Positions 35,046 to 44,538 of a DNA stretch of 64,000 nucleotides are shown piece by piece. Origin of the DNA: an uncultured Lachnospiraceae bacterium. GTDB taxonomy: Bacteria; Bacillota; Clostridia; Lachnospirales; Lachnospiraceae. Each line of letters opens with the position of its first letter. Position 1 is the first letter of the stretch. Below the pieces are notes generated by a model. That model searched no databases and was not told the origin of the DNA. It was given only the letters and a program-made list of their open reading frames with translations. Made by a program: the position numbers and the translations under genes. The stretch spans positions 22,725 to 86,724 of the forward strand of contig CAJUNB010000038.1 in NCBI GenBank assembly GCA_910587635.1, written 5' to 3'.

Positions 35046-36269
35046 ATGGAACGAATTTTTCTCAGAAAGGCCACACTGGAAGATGCAGAGCTGCTCTTTT
35101 CCTGGGCCAATGATATGGATGTAAGGCGAAATGCATTTCAGCAGCAGGATATTATGTGGGAAGAGCATGCCGCATGGATGCACAAAAAGCTGGGAGATGA
35201 GAACTGCCATATTTATATTGCCCGCATAGATATGACACATGTGTCAGATGAGCTGGAGGGAGCGGAACGGATACATATATTTGACAGTCCTCCGACAGTA
35301 GCTTCGGAGAGGCCCATAGGACAGGTTCGCCTGGACGTGAAAGATGGCAGAGCCGAAATCGACTATTCTATAGATGTTCAGTACCGGGGAAAAGGTTATG
35401 GTACTGTTATGCTGAATCAGGTAATGCAATTGCCGGGACTTGGTGTTCGCACTTTTGTGGCAAAGGTGAAGCCAGGAAATCTGGCTTCGGTGAGGGTATT
35501 TGAAAAATGTGGTTTTATCAAAAGATTGGAATGTGAGGATTATATTGAACTGGAGGCTCCTTACAAAAACGGTACTGCCACCCGGGAGCGCATTGTTATC
35601 TGTACACAGAAATCCTGGAATATACAATATGCGGAACAGATGAAGGAACAGTACAGAGACAGATATGATGTGATTGTCATGACAAAAAAGGAACAGCTGA
35701 CGCCAGAGATTTTACAGGATATCAAACCCCGTTATCTCTTTTTTCCCCATTGGTCCTATCTCATACCGGAATCAGTGTATGGCCCGTATACATGCGTGGT
35801 ATTTCATATGACGGACCTGCCCTTTGGAAGAGGGGGGAGTCCTTTGCAGAATCTGATTGTACGGGGATATACTCGTACGAAACTGTCTGCCATCCGGGTG
35901 GATGCGGGGCTGGACACCGGAGATATATACGGAAAAGAGGAGCTGGAACTGGACGGGACAGCGGATGATATACTGCGCCGGGCTTCCGGGTTGATCTTTA
36001 CCCGGATGATTCCCTGGATACTGGAACAGAATCCAAAACCGGTGCCGCAGCAGGGAGCTCCGGTAACATTCAGGCGCCGGAAGCCGGAGGAAGGAAAACT
36101 CCTGCCGGAAATGGATGAAAAGACAATCTATGATTATATCCGTATGTTGGATGGAGAAGGTTATCCAAATGCCTATGTGGAAATGGGAGATTATAGAATC
36201 CGGTTTCACGGAGCATCCTATGAGAACGGCATAGTGGAGGCAAAGGTGAGATTTGAAAGGAAGCAGTAG
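35046..36269 (+). CDS. GNAT acetyltransferase fused to a formyltransferase-like domain (PseH slot)
   Basis: 407 residues. Residues 1-about 170 are a GNAT domain: FLRKATLEDAELLFSWAND at the start, acetyl-CoA loop VQYRGKGYG (111-119), and NLASVRVFEKCGF. Residues about 182-407 resemble the methionyl-tRNA/sugar formyltransferase fold: FHMTDLPFGRGGSPLQN (253-269) corresponds to the HxSLLPxxRG motif, and VDAGLDTGDIY to the Asp motif. H254 and D290 keep the same 36-residue spacing as the catalytic His and Asp of Fmt, but the catalytic Asn position is Val252. In the pseudaminate route PseH acetylates N4 of the PseC product; this gene stands where pseH is expected. The fusion may install an acetyl or formyl group. 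Which domain is active is not known. Confidence 0.85.
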   Translation: MERIFLRKATLEDAELLFSWANDMDVRRNAFQQQDIMWEEHAAWMHKKLGDENCHIYIARIDMTHVSDELEGAERIHIFDSPPTVASERPIGQVRLDVKDGRAEIDYSIDVQYRGKGYGTVMLNQVMQLPGLGVRTFVAKVKPGNLASVRVFEKCGFIKRLECEDYIELEAPYKNGTATRERIVICTQKSWNIQYAEQMKEQYRDRYDVIVMTKKEQLTPEILQDIKPRYLFFPHWSYLIPESVYGPYTCVVFHMTDLPFGRGGSPLQNLIVRGYTRTKLSAIRVDAGLDTGDIYGKEELELDGTADDILRRASGLIFTRMIPWILEQNPKPVPQQGAPVTFRRRKPEEGKLLPEMDEKTIYDYIRMLDGEGYPNAYVEMGDYRIRFHGASYENGIVEAKVRFERKQ

Positions 36270-36270
36270 G

Positions 36271-36954
36271 ATGAATATTCTGATCGTGGCAGCTCACCCG
36301 GATGATGAGATTCTGGGGGTGGGAGGAACCATTGCAAGGCATATCGAAGCGGGAGATGAGGTGTGTGTGCTCATTTTGGGCGAAGGGCAGACATCCCGGT
36401 GTGAAAAGAGAGAAAGGGCTGAGGCAGGAATCGTAGAGCAGCTCCACAAAAATACACTGGCAGCTGCGGATGTGCTTGGTATCAAAGAAGTGTTTTTTGA
36501 AAATTTTGCTGATAACCGATTTGACAGAGAAGATCTGCTGGATATCGTGAAAGCAGTGGAACGAAAAATTGAAATGTTTCAGCCCCGGATTGTTTACACC
36601 CATCACAGGGGCGATTTGAATATTGATCATCAGATTACGTATCGGGCGGTATTGACAGCGACGCGCCCTATGGAAGGGCAGCCCGTGAAAGAGATATATG
36701 CGTTTGAGACCGTCTCTTCTACGGAATGGAATTTTTCTTACAGAGGGGAGCAGTTTGCGCCAAATGTATTTGTAAATCTGACGGAAGAACAGTTTGGAAA
36801 AAAACTGGCTGCCATGGAAAAATACGAGACAGAGCTGTGCGAATACCCGCATCCCCGTTCCCTGGAAATGCTGAAGGCAGTGGCAGCCAGATGGGGCGGT
36901 GTCGCAGGAGGACGTCTGGTGGAGGCATTCGAGGTCGTTCGGATGATCCGGTAG
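36271..36954 (+). CDS. PIG-L/LmbE-family sugar deacetylase
   Basis: 227 residues from ATG at 36271, 1 bp after the previous stop, with GAAAGGAAGCAG upstream. The zinc-binding motif AHPDDE is at residues about 8-13, and THHRGDLNIDH holds the third ligand. The family removes N-acetyl groups from GlcNAc-type sugars and related compounds. Between the GNAT-formyltransferase fusion and pseG it may strip an N-acetyl group so that another acyl group can be placed. It is not part of the basic pseudaminate route, so this is inference from position. Confidence 0.9.
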   Translation: MNILIVAAHPDDEILGVGGTIARHIEAGDEVCVLILGEGQTSRCEKRERAEAGIVEQLHKNTLAAADVLGIKEVFFENFADNRFDREDLLDIVKAVERKIEMFQPRIVYTHHRGDLNIDHQITYRAVLTATRPMEGQPVKEIYAFETVSSTEWNFSYRGEQFAPNVFVNLTEEQFGKKLAAMEKYETELCEYPHPRSLEMLKAVAARWGGVAGGRLVEAFEVVRMIR

Positions 36955-36980
36955 TAATAATATCTTTAACGGAGGTTGAC

Positions 36981-38141
36981 ATGCGCGTCATAATTCGTGC
37001 GGACGGCAATCGGGAAATTGCCATGGGACATATTATGAGATGTCTTTCCATCGGGGATGCTCTGAGAGAAGAAAAGGCGGAAGTTGTCTTTGTCACTGCG
37101 GGAGCGGAAACAGAAGAGCTGATCAGGAACAGAGGGTATGAAAATTATGTATTGCATACCTCTTTTCGTCATATGGAAGAGGAGCTGTCAGCGTTCTGGC
37201 AATATGTCCAGAAGTTCCCCTGTTCATTGATTCTAACAGACAGCTATTTTGTGACGGTGCCATATATGAAAGAAATAAAGAAATGGGCTAAAACGGCCTA
37301 CATAGATGATATGGGGAAGCCTGTGTATCCGGTGGATATTCTGATCAACTATAATGTCTATGGGGATACACTGCCTTATCATATCTGGTACTCACAGGAG
37401 AACCTGCCACTTCCAAAGCTGCTTCTGGGCGGAAACTATGCGCCTCTGCGAAGAGAATTTCATGAGAGAGAAGGCGACAGGGCGAGAGCGGGAAAGCCGT
37501 CTGAGAAAACGGATAAAACAGGAGATGAGAAGTTCGAAAAAGCGGAATTCAAAAGGAAAGCAGAAGTGAGGAATGTACTGATTACCACGGGGGGAGGAGA
37601 CCCATTCCAGGTGTCGGAAGGACTGTGCCGCAGGCTGCTGGAAGAAAAGCAAAGAGGGCTTCACCGGGAAATACGGTATCATATCGTCTGCGGGCCCTTC
37701 TTTGTGGGAAAAGAAGAGTTGCGGGAGACTATCGGCGGCTGTTCCGATTTTATCGTACATGAAAATGTGAAAAAGATGTGGGAACTGATGGCAAAGTGCG
37801 ATATTGCGGTCAGTGCCGCAGGGGGTACGATGTATGAGCTGTGTTGCATGAGATTACCCACAGTCTGTTTTTATTTTGCGGAAAACCAGCGTCAGATGGC
37901 GCAGTGGTTTCAGGGTATGACAGAGATCGAGAGTGCAGGGGATGTCAGAGAGAACCGGGAAGAGGTGCTGAAAAAGATTGTGGAACGGTTGGGAGAGCTG
38001 GAGCGGGATGAGACTCTGAGGACGCGTATCAGAGAACAGATGAGAATGATTACCGATGGCAGGGGAGCCTGGCGAATCGGGACAGCGCTGAGAGATGCGG
38101 TGACGGAAGCGGACAGAGCAGAGGCAAGTGCCGGAAGGTAA
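36981..38141 (+). CDS. pseG: UDP-2,4-diacetamido-2,4,6-trideoxy-beta-L-altropyranose hydrolase
   Basis: 386 residues from ATG at 36981 (ACGGAGGTTGAC upstream); the frame is open further back only within the PIG-L gene. It removes UDP before the PseI condensation. The GT-B-like fold shows IIRADGNREIAMGHIMRC with the conserved His, ILTDSYFV, DDMGKPVYPVDILIN, ITTGGGDP, and VSAAGGTMYELCCM near the nucleotide site. An unusually charged stretch of about 35 residues (about 163-196, many Glu, Lys and Arg) lies between the domains and is longer than the usual linker. Confidence 0.9.
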   Translation: MRVIIRADGNREIAMGHIMRCLSIGDALREEKAEVVFVTAGAETEELIRNRGYENYVLHTSFRHMEEELSAFWQYVQKFPCSLILTDSYFVTVPYMKEIKKWAKTAYIDDMGKPVYPVDILINYNVYGDTLPYHIWYSQENLPLPKLLLGGNYAPLRREFHEREGDRARAGKPSEKTDKTGDEKFEKAEFKRKAEVRNVLITTGGGDPFQVSEGLCRRLLEEKQRGLHREIRYHIVCGPFFVGKEELRETIGGCSDFIVHENVKKMWELMAKCDIAVSAAGGTMYELCCMRLPTVCFYFAENQRQMAQWFQGMTEIESAGDVRENREEVLKKIVERLGELERDETLRTRIREQMRMITDGRGAWRIGTALRDAVTEADRAEASAGR

Positions 38142-38186
38142 GCCGATGATGGGGCAGGGGAAAAGAAAGACAGAAGGATATCTGGA

Positions 38187-39245
38187 ATGAAGAAGAGAGA
38201 GGCCAATTTTGAATTGCTGCGGATCGTGGCAATGTTTATGATTATTACGCTTCACTACCTGGACAAAGGGGGAATTTTGCCAGAGCCCACGGCTGTATTT
38301 TCTGTGACAGGTTATATCGCCTGGGGGCTGGAGGCGTTTTGTGTCTGTGCCGTCAATGTATATGTACTGATCAGCGCCTATTTTCTGGCAGAGAGAGAGT
38401 ACCAGCCAACGAAAGTCATAAAACTATGGCTACAGGTATTTTTTTATTCTGTCGGAATCGCCGGCATTTTAGTGTTGACAGGAATTGTTCCGTTGTCCGG
38501 CCTTACCATATATGAAATGATGCATTATGTATTTCCGGTGATGGAGGAACATTATTGGTTTGTCACGGCCTATATCTTTCTGTATCTTCTGGCGCCGCTG
38601 ATGAACGGGACACTGCGCGGTCTGCCGGAAAAAACATACAGACAGGGAATTTTGCTGCTGCTTGTACTGCTGTCCCTGAGCAAGAGCTTTCTGCCGGTAA
38701 AACTCCCAACGGATCGTCTCGGATACGACGCGCTCTGGTTTTTATGTCTGTATGTTATCGGGGTATATCTGCGTTATCATAGGGCCGGTACAGAGCTGGC
38801 TGTCCGTGCATGTATGAAATATGTACTTTGTGTGATACTGATATATGTAAGCCTGGTGGCAGTGCACGGATTTTACAGCAGGACAGGCAGTCTGGGAGAT
38901 TTTATCAACAGACAATATCAGTACAACAGTATTTTCTGCCTGGCGGCATCGGTGTTTTTGTTTCAGGCATTCCGGCATATTTCTATTCCGTCGGGGAAAG
39001 CAGCATCCTGTATCTGCAAAATAGCGTCTGCCTCTTTTGGAGTATATCTGATTCATGAACATAAAAATCTGCGGTATTTGTGGCCGGTATGGGCAGGAAC
39101 AGAGAGATATGCGGATACGCCGTTGTTTCTGGGCCACTGGGTTTTGACGATATTGGTGATATATGGCGTTTGTATGATCATCGATCTGGGCAGACAGTAT
39201 CTCTTTGCATGGGCAGGAGGCATATGGACAGGAAAAGAGAAATGA
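38187..39245 (+). CDS. Acyltransferase-3 family membrane protein
   Basis: 352 residues with about ten helices. It begins with the family signature ANFELLRIVAMFMIITLHY, including the conserved Arg and His used to move an acyl group across the membrane. MEEHYWFVTAYIFLYLLAP is another family region. Such enzymes O-acetylate (or succinylate) polysaccharides at the outer face. GAAGGATATCTGG precedes the ATG. The last 22 bp overlap the next gene. The target is unknown; the new pseudaminate residue is a reasonable guess given the position directly after pseG. Confidence 0.9.
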   Translation: MKKREANFELLRIVAMFMIITLHYLDKGGILPEPTAVFSVTGYIAWGLEAFCVCAVNVYVLISAYFLAEREYQPTKVIKLWLQVFFYSVGIAGILVLTGIVPLSGLTIYEMMHYVFPVMEEHYWFVTAYIFLYLLAPLMNGTLRGLPEKTYRQGILLLLVLLSLSKSFLPVKLPTDRLGYDALWFLCLYVIGVYLRYHRAGTELAVRACMKYVLCVILIYVSLVAVHGFYSRTGSLGDFINRQYQYNSIFCLAASVFLFQAFRHISIPSGKAASCICKIASASFGVYLIHEHKNLRYLWPVWAGTERYADTPLFLGHWVLTILVIYGVCMIIDLGRQYLFAWAGGIWTGKEK

Positions 39246-41014
39246 CAGGAGAAAAAAGGATAGATGGAAAAAAGACAGGTCAAAAGAAAGCAGGTGAAGA
39301 AGGTCTGACAGGAGAAAAGCTGGCAGCAGTCATAAAGACTTATGTATGTCCTCTCCTATTGCTGCTGTTGCCTCTGCGGCATATCAATCAGGGCGTCGAT
39401 ATCAGCGATACAGGCTATAATCTGGGATGTTTCCGGTGGTTCGGAGAACAGGACGGTATGTGGGTATATGTCACTTATCTGGCGAATGGAGTAGGGCATA
39501 TCTTTACGAAGCTGCCCTTTGGAAATACCATGCTGGGTATGAATCTGTACTGTTCCCTGATCGTCAGTCTGATTGCCCTGATGGCCTGGTATTTTCTGAA
39601 AGACAGACTTCCCTGGGGATTTGTGGTGGCAGGAGAGATACTGGCGATCCTGCTGTGCTGGTGTCCCCATGTGATTTTATATAATTATCTGACTTATCTG
39701 ACACTTCTGTCAGGTACTGTGCTTTTATATCAGGGCATTGTGAAGGAGAGAAAACAGTGGTTTGTTTTGGCGGGTTTCATACTCGGTCTGGGAGTCGGCG
39801 TCAGATTCTCCAATCTGACCCATATGGCGCTCATTCTCGTGCTCTGGTATGACGGATTTTTGAAAAAAAAGAAAGTGGCTCTCGTATTGAAAGATACGTT
39901 GTGGTGTATTCTTGGATACGTGGCAGGTATCGCTTCTTTTCTTACCATGATACAGCTTCAGTACGGGCTTTCCGGCTATTTTACGATGCTCTTTGGCCTG
40001 CAGACGATGTCCAGCGGCGCCAGTGGATATTCTACAGGTGAGATGATTGCCGGAGCGTTTATCGATTACTTTGGCAGCATGAAATGGGGGCTTTTGTTCC
40101 TGCTCTATTTGCTGGGAGGTTTTGTGCTGTTTTGCCTGAAAAAAGAAAAACTGCTTCTTATAAAAAAGATCATGTTTATAGCGGGATTTCTTATACTTTT
40201 GCGTTTTGTGTATGGCCGGGGCATGTTTGGCTTTGACTACAATGTATATTTTTCTATTTTCTGGTGGGTGAGCCTGTTCAATGTGACGGCCCTCGTGTGT
40301 ACCGTTCTGGCGTTACTGCGAAAAGATACAGGGCAGAGAGAAAAACTGCTTGCCGGTATGGTGCTGATTACGATGTTGATCTTGCCCCTTGGCAGCAATA
40401 ACCGGTCTTATCCCGTTATTAACAATCTGTTTCTGATTGCACCTGTAACACTTACTTTTTTATGGCGTTTTTTGCAAAGAGCCTTTCCAGGAGGGCATCC
40501 TGCAGCCTATCCCGTGCGGGTATTTACGGCGGGCTGTCTGCTTGTACTGGCTGTGCAGAGTATTGGGTTCGGCAGCGTTTTTATTTTCCGGGACGGCAGC
40601 AATACGGAAAAAAGGGATACAAAAATAGAAAATAATGGTATACTAAAAGGTATGTATACGACAAAGGCCAATGGGACCGACCTGGAAGAGATTATATCAT
40701 TCTGGGAAAAGTCGGATTTTCAGGGACAGAATACGTCGGTTATACTGTATGGCGATGTGCCGGGACTTTCCTATTTGCTGGATGCCCCCAGCGCCATTAC
40801 AAGTACATGGGCCAATCTGGAATCCTATAACCGGACGTTCTGGGACAGGGATTTTGCTGAAGTGGAAAAGGGGATAGACAAAAGCAGACCTGTAGTAATA
40901 AGGGGAAACCGCTACGTGCCTGAAGACGAAAAAGGAGAACTTTTGAATCTGTTTCTGGAGAAATATGAGTATCAGGAAATATTTGCAAATGAAACGGTAA
41001 CAATGTACTATTAG
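39224..41014 (+). CDS. Large polytopic membrane protein, GT-C-like, function unknown
   Basis: 596 residues from ATG at 39224, with AGGAGG 3 bp upstream and inside the preceding gene. A charged, Lys/Gly-rich cytoplasmic lead (about 1-38) is followed by about 12 helices and a soluble C-terminal tail of about 115 residues (SVILYGDVPGLSYLLDAP). An acidic-looking first outer loop (NQGVDISDTGYNLG) resembles the Asp-containing loop of GT-C transferases. No firm family. It belongs to the same structural type as 15132 and 42162. An intramembrane transfer of a lipid-linked sugar or modification is possible. Confidence 0.75.
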   Translation: MDRKREMTGEKRIDGKKTGQKKAGEEGLTGEKLAAVIKTYVCPLLLLLLPLRHINQGVDISDTGYNLGCFRWFGEQDGMWVYVTYLANGVGHIFTKLPFGNTMLGMNLYCSLIVSLIALMAWYFLKDRLPWGFVVAGEILAILLCWCPHVILYNYLTYLTLLSGTVLLYQGIVKERKQWFVLAGFILGLGVGVRFSNLTHMALILVLWYDGFLKKKKVALVLKDTLWCILGYVAGIASFLTMIQLQYGLSGYFTMLFGLQTMSSGASGYSTGEMIAGAFIDYFGSMKWGLLFLLYLLGGFVLFCLKKEKLLLIKKIMFIAGFLILLRFVYGRGMFGFDYNVYFSIFWWVSLFNVTALVCTVLALLRKDTGQREKLLAGMVLITMLILPLGSNNRSYPVINNLFLIAPVTLTFLWRFLQRAFPGGHPAAYPVRVFTAGCLLVLAVQSIGFGSVFIFRDGSNTEKRDTKIENNGILKGMYTTKANGTDLEEIISFWEKSDFQGQNTSVILYGDVPGLSYLLDAPSAITSTWANLESYNRTFWDRDFAEVEKGIDKSRPVVIRGNRYVPEDEKGELLNLFLEKYEYQEIFANETVTMYY

Positions 41015-41034
41015 TAGCAACGAGGAGGCGTAAA

Positions 41035-42165
41035 ATGATCGTATTTAATATACCTCCCTATACGGGGAAAGAATTGCATTATATCAGTCAGGCCGTTGAA
41101 AAGCAGAAAATCTGCGGAGACGGGGAATTTACAAAAAAATGCAGTCAGTGGATTGAAAAGCGGACAGGGACAGGAAAATGCCTGTTGACCACATCCTGTA
41201 CTCATGCGACGGAGCTGGCAGCATTGCTGGCGGATGTGGGGCCGGGGGATGAAGTGATTATGCCTTCCTATACTTTTGTATCCACAGCCAACGCCTTCGT
41301 ATTGCGGGGAGCCACGCCGGTCTTTGTGGATATCCGGCCAGATACAATGAATATTGATGAGAATCTGATCGAGGCAGCGGTAACGGACAGGACGAAGGCC
41401 ATCCTGCCTGTGCACTATGCGGGTGTTTCCTGTGAGATGGATAAAATACTGGAAATTGCAAGGGCCCATGATCTGTTTGTTATAGAGGATGCGGCCCAGG
41501 GGATTATGTCAACTTATAAAGGGAGGCCCCTTGGTACTATCGGAGATTTCGGAGCGTTCAGTTTTCATGAGACGAAAAATTACAGTATGGGAGAAGGGGG
41601 CGCCCTTCTGATACGGGATGAAAAATATGTGGAAGAGGCGGAAATACTCAGGGAAAAGGGGACAAACCGCAGTCAGTTTTTCCGTGGACAGGTGGACAAG
41701 TACAGATGGATCAACTACGGTTCCTCTTATCTGCCCAGTGACATGAACGCCGCCTATTTGTGGGCGCAGCTGGAAATGGCGGATGAGATCAATGCACATC
41801 GTCTCTCGCTCTGGAGTCAGTATTATGAACTGCTGGCACCCCTGCAGGAACAGGGGATTCTGGATCTGCCGGTGATTCCCGAGGGATGCGAGCACAATGC
41901 TCATATGTTCTATATTAAGGCAAAAGATCTGGAGGAACGGACCGCACTTCTTTCGTTCCTGAAAGAGAATGATATATTGGCAGTATTTCATTATGTACCG
42001 CTGCATTCTGCGCCTGCAGGCCAGAAGTTTGGCAGATTTCATGGTGCAGATACCTATACCACGAAAGAGAGCGAGCGAATCTGCAGGCTCCCTATGTTCT
42101 ATAAACTGACTTCAGAGGAAGTCTCCTATATTGCCGGAAAGGTGAAGGAGTTCTATCACGTATGA
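41035..42165 (+). CDS. wecE: WecE-type dTDP-4-amino-4,6-dideoxygalactose aminotransferase
   Basis: 376 residues, GAGGAGGCG before the ATG. This is a fold-type I PLP aminotransferase: CTHATELAALL, SYTFVSTANAFVLRG, IEDAAQGIMSTYKG, and PLP Lys K181 in FSFHETKNYSMGEGG. The motifs VSTANAFVLRGA and HETKNYSMGEGGAL are those of WecE/RffA, which acts on dTDP-4-keto-6-deoxyglucose. No rmlA or rmlB gene is in the window, so that substrate must come from elsewhere. A GNAT two genes downstream could acetylate the product. It overlaps the next gene as ATGA. Confidence 0.9.
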   Translation: MIVFNIPPYTGKELHYISQAVEKQKICGDGEFTKKCSQWIEKRTGTGKCLLTTSCTHATELAALLADVGPGDEVIMPSYTFVSTANAFVLRGATPVFVDIRPDTMNIDENLIEAAVTDRTKAILPVHYAGVSCEMDKILEIARAHDLFVIEDAAQGIMSTYKGRPLGTIGDFGAFSFHETKNYSMGEGGALLIRDEKYVEEAEILREKGTNRSQFFRGQVDKYRWINYGSSYLPSDMNAAYLWAQLEMADEINAHRLSLWSQYYELLAPLQEQGILDLPVIPEGCEHNAHMFYIKAKDLEERTALLSFLKENDILAVFHYVPLHSAPAGQKFGRFHGADTYTTKESERICRLPMFYKLTSEEVSYIAGKVKEFYHV

Positions 42166-43967
42166 AAGCTGCCCGGATGCAGGATGAGGAAAAGTGGAAA
42201 GACAGAGGATTTGCAGTTGTCTGTATGATAGGACTGTGGATTGTTCTGGCTGTCTGTTTCGATTTTTATTATGATTTAAATGATGACAGTGCCATGAAGG
42301 ATATTCTGTCAGGTACTTATACAGGTGTACCGGACGGACACAATATACAGATGCTGTATCCTCTCGGATGGGGTATTGCTTTCCTGTATCGGATATGTCC
42401 TGTCATTCCCTGGTATGGAATATTTCTGTGCGGTTGTCAGTTTTTTGTTCTGGAGGCTGTTCTATGCAGACTTATCCGGTATGAAAAAGAGAAAAGACGA
42501 AGAAAGAGCGCCTGGATCAGGTCAGAAATATTACTCTTTTTGTTTCTGCTGGGTGTTTTTGTGCTTTTCCTGTATGAATTTGTTTTTTTGCAGTATACGG
42601 TAACGGCGGGACTTCTCGTATGTGGCGGCCTGGTATGGATTTTCAGCGGGCCGAAGGCTGGAGATGCAGGTTTTTACCGATATCATATCATGACGGTTGT
42701 ATGGATTGTACTGGCTTTTTTTCTGCGGACGGAAATGCTGCTGCTGCTGTCTCCGTTTTTGGGACTGGCAGTGCTATGCCGGGCAGGAGATGAGATACGG
42801 GATACGGATGGGCAGTCGTCCGCCAAAGGCAGTTATTTTGATTTAAATGTTAAAAATGGAAAAAAGATTATAAAGGGCTATGGCAGCATCCTTTTGGTGA
42901 CAGCAGTTCTCATGGGAGCGGGACTTTTGGCAGACAGTATTGCCTACAGGAGCCCGCAGTGGCAGTCGTTTAGGCAGTTTTTTGATGACAGGACGCAGGT
43001 ATATGATTTCTATGGATTGCCGGTCTATGAGGAAAACCGGGAATTTTATGAGTCACTGGGATTGTCGGAAGCATCTTACAGATTATTGGAAAATTATAAT
43101 TTTGAGCTGGATGAGACGATTGACCAGGAAAAAATGCAGGCGATTGCCCGGTATGCCGCTTCTCATCAGGATATCGGTCCTGCCCGGAAACTGTATTTGA
43201 GTGTCTATACGTATGTATATAGATTTACCCATGGACAGGAGCTGCTATTCGATTTGTTTGTTGTGTTTTCCTACTTTTTCCTGGGACGTATGGCTCTGTC
43301 ACGGAAAAATTCCCGGTTGCTTGGGAGATTGGCTCTTCTGTTTGGTCTAAGGACAGCTCTCTGGCTGTTTCTGCTGTACCGGGGAAGAGTGCCGGAGCGG
43401 ATAACCCATCCTCTCTATCTGGCGGAGCTCGTTATGCTTGGTTTGTTTTTTCTGGTGGAGCGGGAGGCTTTGCAGTGGAAAAAATATGAAATATCAGCTA
43501 TACTGTCTTTGTATTTCCTATTGTTTCTGTGTACGGCAGTTTTCCGCATACAGACTGTCCGGGAAAATTTTATCTCCCGGGAAACGGGAAATGTTCAGTG
43601 GCAGGCATGGAAGTCATACTGTCGGGAACACCCGGAAGATTTTTTCTATTTGGATGTATACTCTACCGTAGCATATTCGGAAAAGCTGTTTGCCGATATT
43701 TCTCCCGCGTACAGAAATTTTGACCTTCTGGGAGGCTGGTGTGTAAAGAGTCCCATTGCTGACAGAAAGCGGGCAGCGGCCGGACGGGAGAACGCCTATG
43801 AGGATCTTCCTGAAGGAAGGGCGTATTTTGTGACGGACAGTACAAAGGAGGCACGGCAGCCGGATTTTCTGATTTCATTTTATGAGAAAAAAGGGAGAAA
43901 AGTTCTGGTAAAAGAAGTAGACAGGTGTGGGGATTTTGCCATTTACCAGGTGGAAACGGCAAACTGA
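42162..43967 (+). CDS. Large polytopic membrane protein, GT-C-like, function unknown
   Basis: 601 residues with about 10-12 helices, a big outer loop between helices (about 255-350, including QVYDFYGLPVYEE), and a short soluble C-terminus with YDVYS-like and RQPDFLISFYEKK motifs. The N-terminal outer loop DFYYDLNDDSAMKDIL has an acidic cluster where GT-C enzymes carry catalytic Asp. No family firmly recognised. ATGA overlap with the aminotransferase suggests they work in the same branch. Confidence 0.75.
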   Translation: MKAARMQDEEKWKDRGFAVVCMIGLWIVLAVCFDFYYDLNDDSAMKDILSGTYTGVPDGHNIQMLYPLGWGIAFLYRICPVIPWYGIFLCGCQFFVLEAVLCRLIRYEKEKRRRKSAWIRSEILLFLFLLGVFVLFLYEFVFLQYTVTAGLLVCGGLVWIFSGPKAGDAGFYRYHIMTVVWIVLAFFLRTEMLLLLSPFLGLAVLCRAGDEIRDTDGQSSAKGSYFDLNVKNGKKIIKGYGSILLVTAVLMGAGLLADSIAYRSPQWQSFRQFFDDRTQVYDFYGLPVYEENREFYESLGLSEASYRLLENYNFELDETIDQEKMQAIARYAASHQDIGPARKLYLSVYTYVYRFTHGQELLFDLFVVFSYFFLGRMALSRKNSRLLGRLALLFGLRTALWLFLLYRGRVPERITHPLYLAELVMLGLFFLVEREALQWKKYEISAILSLYFLLFLCTAVFRIQTVRENFISRETGNVQWQAWKSYCREHPEDFFYLDVYSTVAYSEKLFADISPAYRNFDLLGGWCVKSPIADRKRAAAGRENAYEDLPEGRAYFVTDSTKEARQPDFLISFYEKKGRKVLVKEVDRCGDFAIYQVETAN

Positions 43968-43995
43968 TATAAAAAACAGACAAGGAAAAAGAAAC

Positions 43996-44538
43996 GTGAA
44001 TCAACAAACAATCGTAGGGGAACGTGTGCAGCTGCGGCCGATAACGGATGAGGATACGAATAATATTGTCCGTTGGAGAAACAGCGATCATGTGAGAAGA
44101 AATTTCATATACCAGACCCTCTTTACGCCGGAGAGCCATCGAGAGTGGCTGAAAAACAAAGTGGGTACAGGGCTTGTGGAGCAGTTCATTATCTACAGCA
44201 AAGAAGCGGGGATCGATGTGGGAAGCGTATATTTGCGAGATATTGACCGGACGCACAGAAGGGCGGAATTTGGTATTTTTATCGGTGAGGAATCGTTGAT
44301 GGGACATGGCATTGGTTCCGAGTGTATCCGCCTGATTGTGGAGTACGGATTTCAAAATCTCCGGCTGCATAAAATATTTCTGCGCGTACTTGCAGATAAT
44401 GAGATTGCGAGGAAATCTTATGAGAAAGCAGGATTTATGCAGGAGGCCTATTTGAAAGACGAAGTCTGTATCCGGGGTATCTACAAAGATCTGATTTTGA
44501 TGCGTATTATCAATCCTCAGGAGGGTTATCATGGATAA
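43996..44538 (+). CDS. GNAT N-acetyltransferase (RimJ/PseH/WecD-like)
   Basis: 180 residues from GTG at 43996, with AAGGAAAAAG upstream; the frame is open to 43927 but that part overlaps the preceding gene. VQLRPITDEDTNNIVRWRN begins a GNAT domain; FIGEESLMGHGIGSECIRL holds the acetyl-CoA loop and VLADNEIARKSYEKAGF the C-terminal core. In glycan loci this type acetylates 4-amino sugars. It could serve the WecE product, replace PglD for the PglE product, or be the true PseH. The start of the next gene overlaps it by 8 bp. Confidence 0.85.
   Translation: MNQQTIVGERVQLRPITDEDTNNIVRWRNSDHVRRNFIYQTLFTPESHREWLKNKVGTGLVEQFIIYSKEAGIDVGSVYLRDIDRTHRRAEFGIFIGEESLMGHGIGSECIRLIVEYGFQNLRLHKIFLRVLADNEIARKSYEKAGFMQEAYLKDEVCIRGIYKDLILMRIINPQEGYHG

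Noticed and set aside
36726..36980. N-terminal extension of PseG
   Set aside because: It is an out-of-frame shadow of the PIG-L deacetylase gene; the ATG at 36981 has a GGAGG site.
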